Part shown: in pieces, positions 43,501 through 52,312 of the stretch
Position numbering within the stretch: position 1 is the first letter of the stretch
How the letters are laid out: the number at the start of each line of letters is the position of its first letter
Assembly (NCBI RefSeq): GCF_017993425.1
Contig: NZ_JAGOMQ010000004.1
Span: 105,921 to 169,920, forward strand
Reading direction: 5' to 3'
Length of the DNA: 64,000 nt
Origin: Amaricoccus sp.
GTDB lineage: Bacteria; Pseudomonadota; Alphaproteobacteria; Rhodobacterales; Rhodobacteraceae
Made by a program: the position numbers and the translations under genes
Notes under the pieces: generated by a model
What the model was told of the DNA's origin: nothing
Databases searched by the model: none
The model's input: the letters and a program-made list of their open reading frames with translations, nothing else

Positions 43501-45222
43501 ATGCAAGGGAGTCGACCAGCAGGCGCGAACGTCTCGCCCTTCCCGAAGCCTTCCCGGGGCGACGGGCCCCCGTCCCGAAGCGACGCCGAAATTTCTCCGA
43601 AACGCCTCGACATCCACGGGGCCGAGGCCGATCTCGACCGCGGTCGCGGTCGCGTGCGCGCGCCGGACGGCACGGTGACCGAGCTTCGCGCCCAGTCCGC
43701 TTGCGTCCTCGCCGTCCTCGCCTCGCGGCGCGGCCAGATCGTCGGCAAGGAAGAGCTGCACGCCGCGGTCTGGGGCGACATTGCCGTGACCGAGGACAGC
43801 CTCGTCCAGTGCATCGGCGATATCCGCCGCGCCCTCGGCGCCGCCCGCGACGCGATACGGACCGTTCCGAGACGTGGCTATTGCCTGGAGCCGGAGCTGG
43901 CGAGACCCACGCCTCCAGAGGTCGCGCCATTCTCCCGCCGGCGCGCGCGGCGCCTCCTCCTCGCGGCGCTCGCATGCGTCGCCGTGGCGATCGGCGCCGC
44001 CTGGTCCTGGGCCACGCTGCACCCGCCTCGCCCCGCGAAGGGCCCGATGGTCGCGGTGCTGCCTTTCGCCAACGCGGGCGGCGCGCGCTGGGACCGGCTG
44101 GCGGCCGGCGTCACCGACGAGATGATCGCCGACCTCGGGCGCAACGAATGGATCGGCGTCTTCGCCAAGGCGTCGACCGCGCCGCTCGCCGCCGCCACGC
44201 CGCAGCAGGTGCATGCGGCGCTCGGCGCCGACTATGTCGTCACCGGCACGGTGCAGGGCGAGGCCGGTCGCGCGCGCGTCGCGGCGGCGCTCGTCGACGC
44301 CGAGACCGGCCGGCAGGTCTGGGCCGAGGACTGGCAGGGTCCGCCCGACGACCTTCTGGCTCTGCAGACCGCCGCCGCCGAGGCCCTCACCGCCGAGCTG
44401 GCCGGCTCGTACACCGGCGTCATCGCCCGCGCAGACCGGGCGCGGGCGCACGCCAAGACCGCGAGCCTCGAGGCCTTCGACCTCTATCTCATCGGCACCG
44501 AGCACAAGCACCTCTTCACGCCCGCCGACCTCGAGCTGGCGAAGAAGTACTACCTTCAGGCCGTGGCGCTCGACCCCGGCTTCGCCAAGGCCTGGGCCAG
44601 CCTCTCCATCGTGCAGAGCTTCCTCTCCTCCCTCGCCACGACGCCGGAGGCGCTCGCGTCCATATTGGCCGAGCAGCGCAGCTACATCGAGCACGCGGTC
44701 GCCGCCGACCCGGACGATCCCGCCGTGCTCATCGAGGGGAGCCGCCTGGACGCGATGGCTGGCGACCCGGAGGCGGCCGCGCGCAAGTTGCGCCGGGCGG
44801 TGGAGCGCGCGCCGAACGACGCCGACAACCTCGCCGTCGCGGCCTGGTCCGCGCCCGAGCGCGCGCCGCTCGCGGTGGAGGCCCTGGGCTGGATCGACCG
44901 GGCGCTGGCGCTCAACCCGCGGCATCCGGACTGGTACATGGCCGCAAAGGGCCAGGCCGCATTCGCCGCCGGCGACGACGCCGGCGCAATCGCCGCGCTG
45001 AAGCAGGGACCCAAGGATTATACGGACGGCTGGGTGATGATTGCGGCCGCCGCCGCCAACCTAGGCGACGCCAAGCTTGCGGAATCAGCCATCGCCGAGT
45101 TGCGCCGCATCACATCCGACTTCGACCTCGACGTATATCTCGATGGCTGGGCCCCGGAGCCGACCTTCGCCGCCCGCCTGCGCGAAGGCGCCGTGCGCGC
45201 CGGGCTCGAAGCGCCGGGTTAG
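43501..45222 (+). CDS. winged-helix (OmpR/CadC-type) regulator with TPR-like C-terminus
   Basis: 573 aa. N-terminal winged HTH (QSACVLAVLASRRGQIVGKE, then ELHAAVWGD, SLVQCIGDIRRALG, RTVPRRGYCLEP), one membrane helix (LLLAALACVAVAIGAAWSWA), a TolB/FlgO-like segment (VAVLPFANAGGARWDRLAAG, VTGTVQGEAG) and TPR repeats (AKKYYLQAVALDPGFAKAWA). This fits CadC-like one-component membrane regulators. ATG 43501 chosen; an in-frame ATG at 43465 is possible. Target unknown. Confidence 0.82.
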   Translation: MQGSRPAGANVSPFPKPSRGDGPPSRSDAEISPKRLDIHGAEADLDRGRGRVRAPDGTVTELRAQSACVLAVLASRRGQIVGKEELHAAVWGDIAVTEDSLVQCIGDIRRALGAARDAIRTVPRRGYCLEPELARPTPPEVAPFSRRRARRLLLAALACVAVAIGAAWSWATLHPPRPAKGPMVAVLPFANAGGARWDRLAAGVTDEMIADLGRNEWIGVFAKASTAPLAAATPQQVHAALGADYVVTGTVQGEAGRARVAAALVDAETGRQVWAEDWQGPPDDLLALQTAAAEALTAELAGSYTGVIARADRARAHAKTASLEAFDLYLIGTEHKHLFTPADLELAKKYYLQAVALDPGFAKAWASLSIVQSFLSSLATTPEALASILAEQRSYIEHAVAADPDDPAVLIEGSRLDAMAGDPEAAARKLRRAVERAPNDADNLAVAAWSAPERAPLAVEALGWIDRALALNPRHPDWYMAAKGQAAFAAGDDAGAIAALKQGPKDYTDGWVMIAAAAANLGDAKLAESAIAELRRITSDFDLDVYLDGWAPEPTFAARLREGAVRAGLEAPG

Positions 45223-45275
45223 CCGGGATCGCGTTCGGTCGCCGCCGCGCCATTCCGGGAAGGCGCCGCGCCCAA

Positions 45276-45346
45276 TCGACCGGCGCAAGCGACGCGCGTC
45301 GGGGCGACGGCCGGCGCCACCGGGGCGCGTCGCTTGCGCCGGTCGA
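45276..45346. terminator. 22-bp perfect inverted repeat between convergent genes
   Basis: Arms 45276-45297 (begins TCGACCGGCGCAAGCGACG) and 45325-45346 are exact reverse complements, with a 27-nt loop. Lies between the regulator gene (+) and the FAH-family gene (-). Probably a bidirectional terminator; the arms are unusually long and perfect. Confidence 0.6.
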
Positions 45347-45390
45347 GGAACGGCAGCCGCCGGCGCCTGCCCCGGTGAGCAAACCGGCCT

Positions 45391-46560
45391 TCAGAGCAGG
45401 CCGCGGGCGGCGAGGTTGCGCATGAGGGCGGCGGCGCCGAAGGTCCATTCCGGGGCCTCGGTGGCGAGGCCGACGACGTTGACGAGGGCGCCGAGGCCGG
45501 GGGCGGCGATGGTGACGACGTCGCCCGGGTGATGGGTGAAGCCCTGGCCGGGGGCGTCGCGGTCCTGCACCGGGGCGAACATGGTGCCGAGGAACAGCAT
45601 CAGCCCGTCGGGATACTGGTGGTGGCGGCCGATGGTCTGGGCGACGAGGTCGGCCGGGTCGCGGCTGATCTCGCGCATCGAGGAGCGGCCGTCGAGGCGG
45701 AAGCCGTCGGCGCCCGTGACGGTCAGGGTCAGCTCGGTGGCGCGGACATCGTCGAGGGTGAAGCCGTCGTCGAGGAGGCGGATGAACGGGCCGACGGCGC
45801 AGGCGGCGTTGTTGTCCTTGGCCTTGCCGAGGAGGAGCGCCGAGCGGCCCTCGACGTCGCGGAGGTTGACGTCGTTGCCGAGCGTGGCGCCGCGGATCCG
45901 GCCGCGGCTGTCGACGGCGAGGACGACCTCGGGCTCGGGGTTGTTCCAGCGCGAGACCGGGTGCAGGCCGACCATGGCGCCCCAGCCGACGGCGGAGAGC
46001 GGCTGGCCCTTGGTGAAGACCTCGGCGTCGGGGCCGATGCCGACCTCGAGATACTGGCTCCACAGGCCCTCGGCCTGGAGCGCGGCCTTGACCCCGGCCG
46101 CCTCGGGGCCGCCGGGGCGGATGTCGCGGAGGGAGGCGCCGATCAGCCCGGCGATGCGGGCGCGGATCGCCTCGGCGCGGGCGGGGTCGCCGGCGGCGCG
46201 CTCCTCGATGACGCGCTCGACCATCGAGCGGGCGAAGGTGACGCCGCAGGCCTTGAGCGCCTGGAGGTCGCAGGGGGCGAGGAGGCGGGCCCCCTGTCCC
46301 GCGCGGGCGGCCTCGGCGAGGGCGGCGAGGGTTCCGAGCGGCCGGCCGGGGGCGGCGAGGAGCGCGGCCGGGTCGTCGTGCTCGAGGACGTCGCGCACGG
46401 TGGGCGCGGCGGGCGAGGTGACGTCGACGACCATGTCGCCGCGGAGGGTGACGACGCAGGGGCCGCCGGAATCCGGGTCCCAGGCGCGGCCGAGCCAGAG
46501 GCCGGCGGCGTCGGCGGCGTGGGGAAGCGGGCCCGTCGGGGCCGGTCGCGGATCGCTCAG
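45391..46560 (-). CDS. fumarylacetoacetate hydrolase-family protein, probable CTG start
   Basis: 389 aa from a CTG at 46560; 347 aa if started at the first ATG (46434). Core: YLEVGIGPDAEVFTKGQPLS, HPVSRWNNPEPEVVLAVDSR (metal-site Glu pair), GNDVNLRDVEGRSALLLGKA and GLMLFLGTMFAPVQDRD. Upstream of the ATG the frame stays open and encodes LWLGRAWDPDSGGPCVVTLR, matching the family N-terminus, while the ATG has no Shine-Dalgarno. GGAGG lies 6 nt before the CTG. Members hydrolyse or decarboxylate 2-oxo acids in aromatic or sugar-acid catabolism. Confidence 0.78.
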   Translation of the reverse strand: MSDPRPAPTGPLPHAADAAGLWLGRAWDPDSGGPCVVTLRGDMVVDVTSPAAPTVRDVLEHDDPAALLAAPGRPLGTLAALAEAARAGQGARLLAPCDLQALKACGVTFARSMVERVIEERAAGDPARAEAIRARIAGLIGASLRDIRPGGPEAAGVKAALQAEGLWSQYLEVGIGPDAEVFTKGQPLSAVGWGAMVGLHPVSRWNNPEPEVVLAVDSRGRIRGATLGNDVNLRDVEGRSALLLGKAKDNNAACAVGPFIRLLDDGFTLDDVRATELTLTVTGADGFRLDGRSSMREISRDPADLVAQTIGRHHQYPDGLMLFLGTMFAPVQDRDAPGQGFTHHPGDVVTIAAPGLGALVNVVGLATEAPEWTFGAAALMRNLAARGLL

Positions 46561-46791
46561 GGTCGCCTCCCTCGGCGCGCGCCCGCACGGGCCGGCGGGC
46601 TTCCTTGCCCGGAACGATAGCCGGCGCGGATGGGCCGAGGCAAACCCCTTCGGGGCGGGTCGCAGGCCCCGCGCGTGGCGGATGCGGGCCTGCGGCGGCG
46701 AGAAACCTTGATTACAAGATCACTGCGCAGTCATCAGCGCCGCATTTCGCGGCGCCGCTCGACTCACTTGAGCTTGCGCCCTCCCCTGCCC

Positions 46792-46890
46792 GAACCGCTC
46801 CGCGCCGAGCAGGTTGACGGGCGCATGTCAACCTGCGGGAGACGTCGCAAGGCGGGACGTCGCCGCGGGCCGTCCCTCTCCACCGCCACC
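46792..46890 (+). repeat. dispersed repeat module (copy 2)
   Basis: GAACCGCTCCGCGCCGAGC then AGGTTGACGGGCGCATGTCA, ACCTGCGGGAGACGTCGC. Close copy of 9038-9100. Here the inverted repeat is AGGTTGAC/GTCAACCT around GGGCGCAT. Lies in the ~420-bp gap between the FAH gene (-) and the Ppx/GppA gene (+); the rest of that gap shows no gene. Confidence 0.7.
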
Positions 46891-46979
46891 CGACGGCGGC
46901 GCGGCGACGCTCTCGACGGTTGACGCGGGCGCGCGCGGGATGCGACACGGGGTGCGCGACCACGGCGCGGGGGCGGAGC

Positions 46980-48503
46980 GTGAGCGAGGCAAGGCGCAGC
47001 GGCAAGGTTCCCCGGTTCCAGCTCGGCGAGCTCGCCAAGGCGCGGTTGAAGCGCATCGGGGTGATCGACGTCGGATCGAACTCGATCCGGCTGGTGGTCT
47101 TCGACGGCATGGCGCGCAGCCCGGCCTATTTCTACAACGAGAAGGTGCTGGCCGGGCTCGGGGCCGGCCTGTCGGAGACCGGGCGGCTGAGCCCCGAGGG
47201 ATGGGTGCGGGCGCTGGCCGCGCTGCACCGCTTCGTGACGCTGGCGCGGCGGATGGAGCTCTCCGGCCTCGTGGCGGTGGCGACGGCGGCGGTGCGCGAG
47301 GCGCGCGACGGGCCGGCGTTCTGCGAGCAGGTCCAGCGCGAGACCGGGCTGATCCTGCACGTGGCGAGCGGCGGCGAGGAGGCGCGGCTCGCCGCGAACG
47401 GCGTGCTGCTCGGCTGGCCGCGGGCGGACGGGCTCGTCTGCGACATGGGCGGCGCCTCGATGGAGCTCGCCCATCTCGTGCGCGGCGAGATCGGCGACTG
47501 CGCGACCTCGCCGCTCGGGCCGCTGACCATCGCCGACATCGCCGACCCGAAGGCGCTCGCCAAGACGATCAAGCAGGAGGTGAAGGCGCTGCGGAAGGCC
47601 GTGCCGGGGCCGGCGCCGCGGCTCTTCCTCGTCGGCGGCTCGTGGCGGGCGATCGCCAAGCTCGACATGGAGCGGGTGGGCTATCCGCTCCGGGTGCTGC
47701 ACGGCTATGCCCCGCCGCTGCCGCAGCTCCTCGAGACGCTCGGCTGGATCCGCGAGCAGGACCAGGCGCGGATGTCGGCGCTGACCGGGACCTCGACGGC
47801 GCGGCTGAGCCTCGTGCCGCTCGCCTCGCAGGTGCTGGCGGAGCTTCTGCGGCGGATCGAGCCGGGCAAGGTGACGATCTCCGGCTACGGGCTGCGCGAG
47901 GGCATGCTCTACCGGCAGATGCCGGAGGAGATGCGCGCGCTCGACCCGCTGATCGAGGCCTGCCGGCACCAGGAGGCGCAGGGGGCGCGCTGGCCGGGCT
48001 TCGGGGACGCGCTCTTCGAGTGGCTGGCGCCGCTCTACCCGGAGCGGCCCCGCGAGGAGCGGCGGCTGGTCCATGCCGCCTGCCTGCTGCACGACGCCTT
48101 CTGGCGGGCGCATCCCGACTATCGCGGCGAGTTGGCCTTCGAGGCGGTGGTGCATTCGAACGCCGCCGGGGTGAACCATTCCGAGCGGGTGTTCCTCGGA
48201 GTGGCGATGCTGCACCGCTACAAGGCGTCGGCGACGAACGAGGATTTCGGGCGCTATGCGGGGCTGCTCTCCGCGGAGCGGATCGCCGAGGCGGTGGTGC
48301 TCGGGCGGGCGATGCGGCTCGGGGCGATGCTGTCGGGCTCGGTGCCGGGGGTGCTCGAGCATGCGCGGCTGGCGATCGTCGGGCGGCGGCTGACGCTGAC
48401 GCTGGCGGCGAGCGCGCGGAACTTCGCCGGCGAGGCGGTGGAGCGGCGGCTGGCGGCGCTGGCCTCGCGCCTGGCGCTCGATCCGGCGCTCGTCCAGGAA
48501 TAG
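46980..48503 (+). CDS. Ppx/GppA phosphatase family protein
   Basis: 507 aa from GTG 46980 (527 aa from an alternative TTG at 46920). Actin-like ATPase fold: RIGVIDVGSNSIRLVVFDGM, VAVATAAVREARDGPAFCEQ, GLVCDMGGASMELAHL; the C-terminal half is an HD-like helical domain (LVHAACLLHDAFWRAHPDYR). Hydrolyses polyphosphate and/or pppGpp; which is not decided by sequence. Neither start has an ideal ribosome-binding site. Confidence 0.87.
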   Translation: MSEARRSGKVPRFQLGELAKARLKRIGVIDVGSNSIRLVVFDGMARSPAYFYNEKVLAGLGAGLSETGRLSPEGWVRALAALHRFVTLARRMELSGLVAVATAAVREARDGPAFCEQVQRETGLILHVASGGEEARLAANGVLLGWPRADGLVCDMGGASMELAHLVRGEIGDCATSPLGPLTIADIADPKALAKTIKQEVKALRKAVPGPAPRLFLVGGSWRAIAKLDMERVGYPLRVLHGYAPPLPQLLETLGWIREQDQARMSALTGTSTARLSLVPLASQVLAELLRRIEPGKVTISGYGLREGMLYRQMPEEMRALDPLIEACRHQEAQGARWPGFGDALFEWLAPLYPERPREERRLVHAACLLHDAFWRAHPDYRGELAFEAVVHSNAAGVNHSERVFLGVAMLHRYKASATNEDFGRYAGLLSAERIAEAVVLGRAMRLGAMLSGSVPGVLEHARLAIVGRRLTLTLAASARNFAGEAVERRLAALASRLALDPALVQE

Positions 48504-48504
48504 C

Positions 48505-48915
48505 TCAGCGCGACCATTCCGGGCGCAGCGCCTCGGCGGCGAGGGGGTGTCCCGGGTAGCGGGCGGCGAAGGCGGCGAGCGCCGCCGGATCGCCGCTCCG
48601 CCGCGCGGCGTCGAAGGCGGCGATCATGTCGGCGTCGGGGCCGGCGGCCGGCGCGGGGTCGGGCGCATGGCGGGCGGCGAGGCGGGCGCGGGCCGCGTCG
48701 GCTTCGTCGGGGTGGCGGGCGACGAAGAGGATCAGCGCGGCGCTGGTCCCCGCCGCCTCGGCGAGCGCCAGCTCCTCGGCGAGCGCGGCGCCCGGGGGCG
48801 GCGGGGGCGCCGATTCCGCGGCGGCCGCCGTCGCCAGCGCGGCGAGGCCGAGGCGCAGGGCGGCGCGCGCCGCGCGAGACAAGACCGATTCGGCTGTGGT
48901 ATGGTTAACGCCCAT
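48505..48915 (-). CDS. exported Ala-rich protein of unknown function
   Basis: 136 aa. Signal-like N-terminus (RAARAALRLGLAALATAAAA) followed by two short helical repeats ending in similar strings: ALILFVARHPDEADAARARL and ALAAFAARYPGHPLAAEALR, like TPR/Sel1-type half repeats. Convergent with the Ppx/GppA gene (1 bp). No function known. Confidence 0.6.
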   Translation of the reverse strand: MGVNHTTAESVLSRAARAALRLGLAALATAAAAESAPPPPPGAALAEELALAEAAGTSAALILFVARHPDEADAARARLAARHAPDPAPAAGPDADMIAAFDAARRSGDPAALAAFAARYPGHPLAAEALRPEWSR

Positions 48916-49047
48916 AGGACGATTCGTACTTCCGATTCGAACTAGCCGGGCGCAATTTCGCGCGATCCCAGTGACCCACATGCCGAGGCGCGAAGTTTCG
49001 CGAACGACTTCGGCTGTCCGTAAATGTCCCGAGTAGGAGCTTGTGCG

Positions 49048-51903
49048 ATGTCTTTGCAGTACACGTCCGTACCTTCCCTTCCCGATCCGCTCGACCCCAC
49101 CCTTCCCGACGACCAGCCCATCGCCGCGGCCGAGGCCGACGACGAGGCGGAGGACGACGGGGCGGGGCTGGACCTCGGCCTCGGCGCGCCGGACGAGGAG
49201 GCGGCGCGCGCCGCCGTCGCCGGCGTGGCCGCGACGGCGATGGCCGGCGCGACGCGTGTCGCCGCGCCGGCGACGGCGTTGCCCGACGCGGCGGACGGGC
49301 CCGTCGCCGTCGATCCCGGGCCGGTCGAGAACGGCAGCGGGACCGGCACGTTCTCGGTCGGGGCCACCGGCAACCAAGCGATCGACGGCATCCTCGCCGG
49401 CGTCGGCTGGTCCGGCGGCTACATCACCTATTCCGACCCCGACAGCCGCTTCGACTACCAGTCGAACCACCCGGAGGCCTTCTCGAACTTCGGGCAGGTC
49501 TCGGCCCAGCAGATGCTCGCTGTCCACGCCGCGCTCAACAGCGTCAGCTATGGCCAGCCGATCGGCGGGGCGGGCTTCTCGGTCGAGGGGTTCACCAACC
49601 TGACGCTCGACTATGCGGGCTCGGGCAGCGGCGCCGGCACGATCCGGGTGGCCAACACCTCGAACCCGGGCACCGCCTACGCCTATTACCCGTCGACCTC
49701 GCCGCAGGGGGGCGACGCCTTCTTCGGCAACTCGGGACGCTTCCCGACCGCCGGCAACTACGACTACCACACGGTGATCCACGAGCTCGGCCACGCGCTC
49801 GGGCTCAAGCACGGGCAGGAGACCGGGGTCTACGGCGCCCTGCCCTACGACTGGGACTCGATGGAGTTCTCGGTCATGACCTACCGCTCGCACGTGGGCT
49901 CGGCGCTGTCGGGCTACACCAACGAGACCTGGGGCTACGCGCAGAGCTTCATGATGCTCGACATCCCGGCGCTCCAGCACATCTACGGCGCGAACTTCAG
50001 CATCAACTCCGGCAACACCACCTACACCTGGAGCGCGACGTCGGGCGAATCCTACGTCAACGGCGCGCTGGCGATCGACCCGGGCGGCAACCGCATCTTC
50101 TCGACGATCTGGGACGGCGGCGGCTACGACACCTACGACCTGTCGAACTACGCCACCAACCTCAGGATCGACCTGTCGCCGGGCGGCAACTCGACCTTCT
50201 CCTCGGCGCAGCTCGCCTATCTCGGCGACGGCGTCTACGCCCGCGGCAACGTCTTCAACGCGCTGCAATACGCCGGCGACGCCCGCTCGCTGATCGAGGC
50301 GGCGATCGGCGGCTCCGGCCACGACACCATCTACGGCAACGCCGCCAACAACGCGCTCTACGGCAACGCCGGCAACGACTACCTGTGGGGCGGCTCGGGC
50401 GGCAACGACTTCCTGTCCGGCGGCGACGGCGACGACACGCTGAACGGCGGCGGCGGCTCGGACACCTGCTACGGCGGCAACGGCAACGACTACATCTACG
50501 CCTCGGTCGGCACGCCCGAGACCATCGTCGGCGGCGCGGGCGTCGACACGCTCGACACCACGAGCTGGGGCTTCGACTACGTCGTCAACCTCGTCACCGG
50601 CGCCACCAACTACGCCGGCGAGAGCTTCACCGAGATGGAGAACATCGTCTGCGGGGCCGGCAACGACACGCTCTACGGCACAGCGGGGGCGAACTACCTC
50701 TATGCCGGCGCGGGCAACGACGTGGTGCAGGGCAACTCCGGCGCCGATTCGATCTACGGCGCCACGGGGAACGACACCCTCTACGGCGAGGCGGGCGCCG
50801 ACTACCTCAACGGCGGCGACGGCGACGACGTGCTGGTCGGCGGCGACGGCAACGACGTCCTCGACGGCGGCGGCGGCTCGGACGCCGCCTATGGCGAGGG
50901 CGGCGACGACTACATCTACGCCGTGCTCGGGACGCCGGAGACCATCGACGGCGGCTCCGGCGTCGATACGCTCGACACGGCCTACTACAGCTTCGACTAC
51001 GTGGTGAACCTCGCCACCGGCCTGACCAACTGGATCGGCGAGTCCTTCCTCAACATGGAGAACCTGATCTCCGGCGTCGGCAACGACACGCTGACCGGCA
51101 CGTCCGGGGCCAACGTCATCCGCGGCGGCGCCGGGAACGACGTGATCAACGGCGGCGGCGGCAACGACCAGCTGCGCGGCGAGGACGGGGCCGACACGCT
51201 CCTCGGCGGCAGCGGGGCCGACAATCTCGACGGGGGCGCCGGCATCGACTCGATGAACGGCGGGACGGGCAACGACACCTATGTCGTCGACGCGATCGGC
51301 GACGTGGCGGCCGAGGCGGCCGGCGGCGGCGGCGTCGACCGGGTGCTCGCCTCGGTCAACCACGTGCTCGGCGCGAACATCGAGAACCTGACGCTGACCG
51401 GCACGGCGATCGACGGGCGCGGCAACACGCTCGCCAACCAGCTGGTCGGCAACGCCTCGAACAACACGCTGATCGGCTACGGCGGGTCGGACGTGCTGCG
51501 CGGACTCGACGGCAACGACTTCCTCGCCGGCGACGTCGGCGCGGACGAGCTGCGCGGCGGGCTCGGCGCCGACCGGTTCGACTTCAACGTCGCCGCGCAT
51601 TCGTCGTGGACGGCGTTCGACGTCATCGTCGCCGACGGCGCGGCGAGCGCGTTCCAGGGCGCGGGCGTCGCCGGCGGCGACGTCATCGACCTGTCGACGA
51701 TGGACGCGAACGACAACGTCGCCGGCAACCAGGCCTTCGTCTGGAACTCGACGGCGGTGGGCGGCCTGTCGCTGATCGACGTCGGCGACGTGACCCGGGT
51801 GCGCGGCAACATCTCGGGCGCGAGCGGCTTCGAGTTCCGCATCGACATCCACGACGGCGCGACCGTCGCGGCCGACTACTTCCAGGGCGACTTCGTGCTC
51901 TGA
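49048..51903 (+). CDS. serralysin-like M10 metalloprotease with RTX repeats
   Basis: 951 aa, no classical signal peptide; RTX proteins leave by type I secretion. Zinc motif VIHELGHALGLKHG (HExxHxxGxxH) and Met-turn SVMTYRS place it in peptidase M10C. After the catalytic domain there are many nonapeptide GGxGxDxxx repeats (GGDGDDTLNGG, GGAGNDVINGG), binding calcium outside the cell. A ~120-residue block is duplicated (two GTPETI-GG...GVDTLDT segments). Ends in a hydrophobic GDFVL tail typical of type I signals. AGGAG precedes ATG 49048. No secretion genes nearby. Confidence 0.9.
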   Translation: MSLQYTSVPSLPDPLDPTLPDDQPIAAAEADDEAEDDGAGLDLGLGAPDEEAARAAVAGVAATAMAGATRVAAPATALPDAADGPVAVDPGPVENGSGTGTFSVGATGNQAIDGILAGVGWSGGYITYSDPDSRFDYQSNHPEAFSNFGQVSAQQMLAVHAALNSVSYGQPIGGAGFSVEGFTNLTLDYAGSGSGAGTIRVANTSNPGTAYAYYPSTSPQGGDAFFGNSGRFPTAGNYDYHTVIHELGHALGLKHGQETGVYGALPYDWDSMEFSVMTYRSHVGSALSGYTNETWGYAQSFMMLDIPALQHIYGANFSINSGNTTYTWSATSGESYVNGALAIDPGGNRIFSTIWDGGGYDTYDLSNYATNLRIDLSPGGNSTFSSAQLAYLGDGVYARGNVFNALQYAGDARSLIEAAIGGSGHDTIYGNAANNALYGNAGNDYLWGGSGGNDFLSGGDGDDTLNGGGGSDTCYGGNGNDYIYASVGTPETIVGGAGVDTLDTTSWGFDYVVNLVTGATNYAGESFTEMENIVCGAGNDTLYGTAGANYLYAGAGNDVVQGNSGADSIYGATGNDTLYGEAGADYLNGGDGDDVLVGGDGNDVLDGGGGSDAAYGEGGDDYIYAVLGTPETIDGGSGVDTLDTAYYSFDYVVNLATGLTNWIGESFLNMENLISGVGNDTLTGTSGANVIRGGAGNDVINGGGGNDQLRGEDGADTLLGGSGADNLDGGAGIDSMNGGTGNDTYVVDAIGDVAAEAAGGGGVDRVLASVNHVLGANIENLTLTGTAIDGRGNTLANQLVGNASNNTLIGYGGSDVLRGLDGNDFLAGDVGADELRGGLGADRFDFNVAAHSSWTAFDVIVADGAASAFQGAGVAGGDVIDLSTMDANDNVAGNQAFVWNSTAVGGLSLIDVGDVTRVRGNISGASGFEFRIDIHDGATVAADYFQGDFVL

Positions 51904-51938
51904 CGACGGGCGGCCGGGGACGCCCCCGGGGCAGCAGT

Positions 51939-51968
51939 GGGAAGCGGCCTGCTTGCAGACCGCTTCCC
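51939..51968 (+). terminator. terminator after the RTX protease
   Basis: GGGAAGCGG / CCGCTTCCC, 9-bp stem with a 12-nt loop, then GTTTCCTCCC. Begins 36 bp past the stop. Confidence 0.7.
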
Positions 51969-52209
51969 GTTTCCTCCCAAGACTTGGGCCAGCGCCAGCG
52001 GGGCTTCAGTACGGGTTGTCAAGGCTTCGCTTCGCGGCCATCGTGCCGCGGCGTCGCCACCCCTGTCACCGTCCCCTTCTTCGGCGACCGAACCATATGC
52101 AGCATTTTGTCGCTCGTGCAACCGTATTCACCGCTTGGCGCCGGACTTGCGCGACCGGTTCCGGCCCGAAACGCCCCCGCGCGGGCGCCGCTGGCGCATG
52201 GCGGCCGAA

Positions 52210-52238
52210 TTGACTTGCGCGGCGGGCTGCGGCTAAGA
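52210..52238 (+). promoter_or_regulatory. candidate promoter for argD-argF
   Basis: TTGACT (52210-52215), 17-bp spacer, CTAAGA (52233-52238). Transcription would start about 52245, at the base of the hairpin at 52246-52273. The -35 is good, the -10 imperfect. Confidence 0.45.
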
Positions 52239-52245
52239 CGGAGCC

Positions 52246-52273
52246 GCCCCACCGCCGCGGCCGCCGGTGGGGC
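52246..52273 (+). terminator. leader hairpin upstream of argD (attenuator-like)
   Basis: GCCCCACCG / CGGTGGGGC, 9-bp perfect stem, 10-nt GC loop, then TTTCGCG. It lies 40 bp before the argD start and 8 bp after the candidate -10. Could be an intrinsic terminator in the leader of the argDF mRNA or stop read-through from upstream. Confidence 0.55.
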
Positions 52274-52312
52274 TTTCGCGTTCAGACGGCCGCGCGAGAG
52301 AGGGCGACACCC

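Noticed and set aside
49024..49047. Earlier ATG for the RTX protease
   Set aside because: No ribosome-binding site before it, while AGGAG precedes the ATG at 49048.
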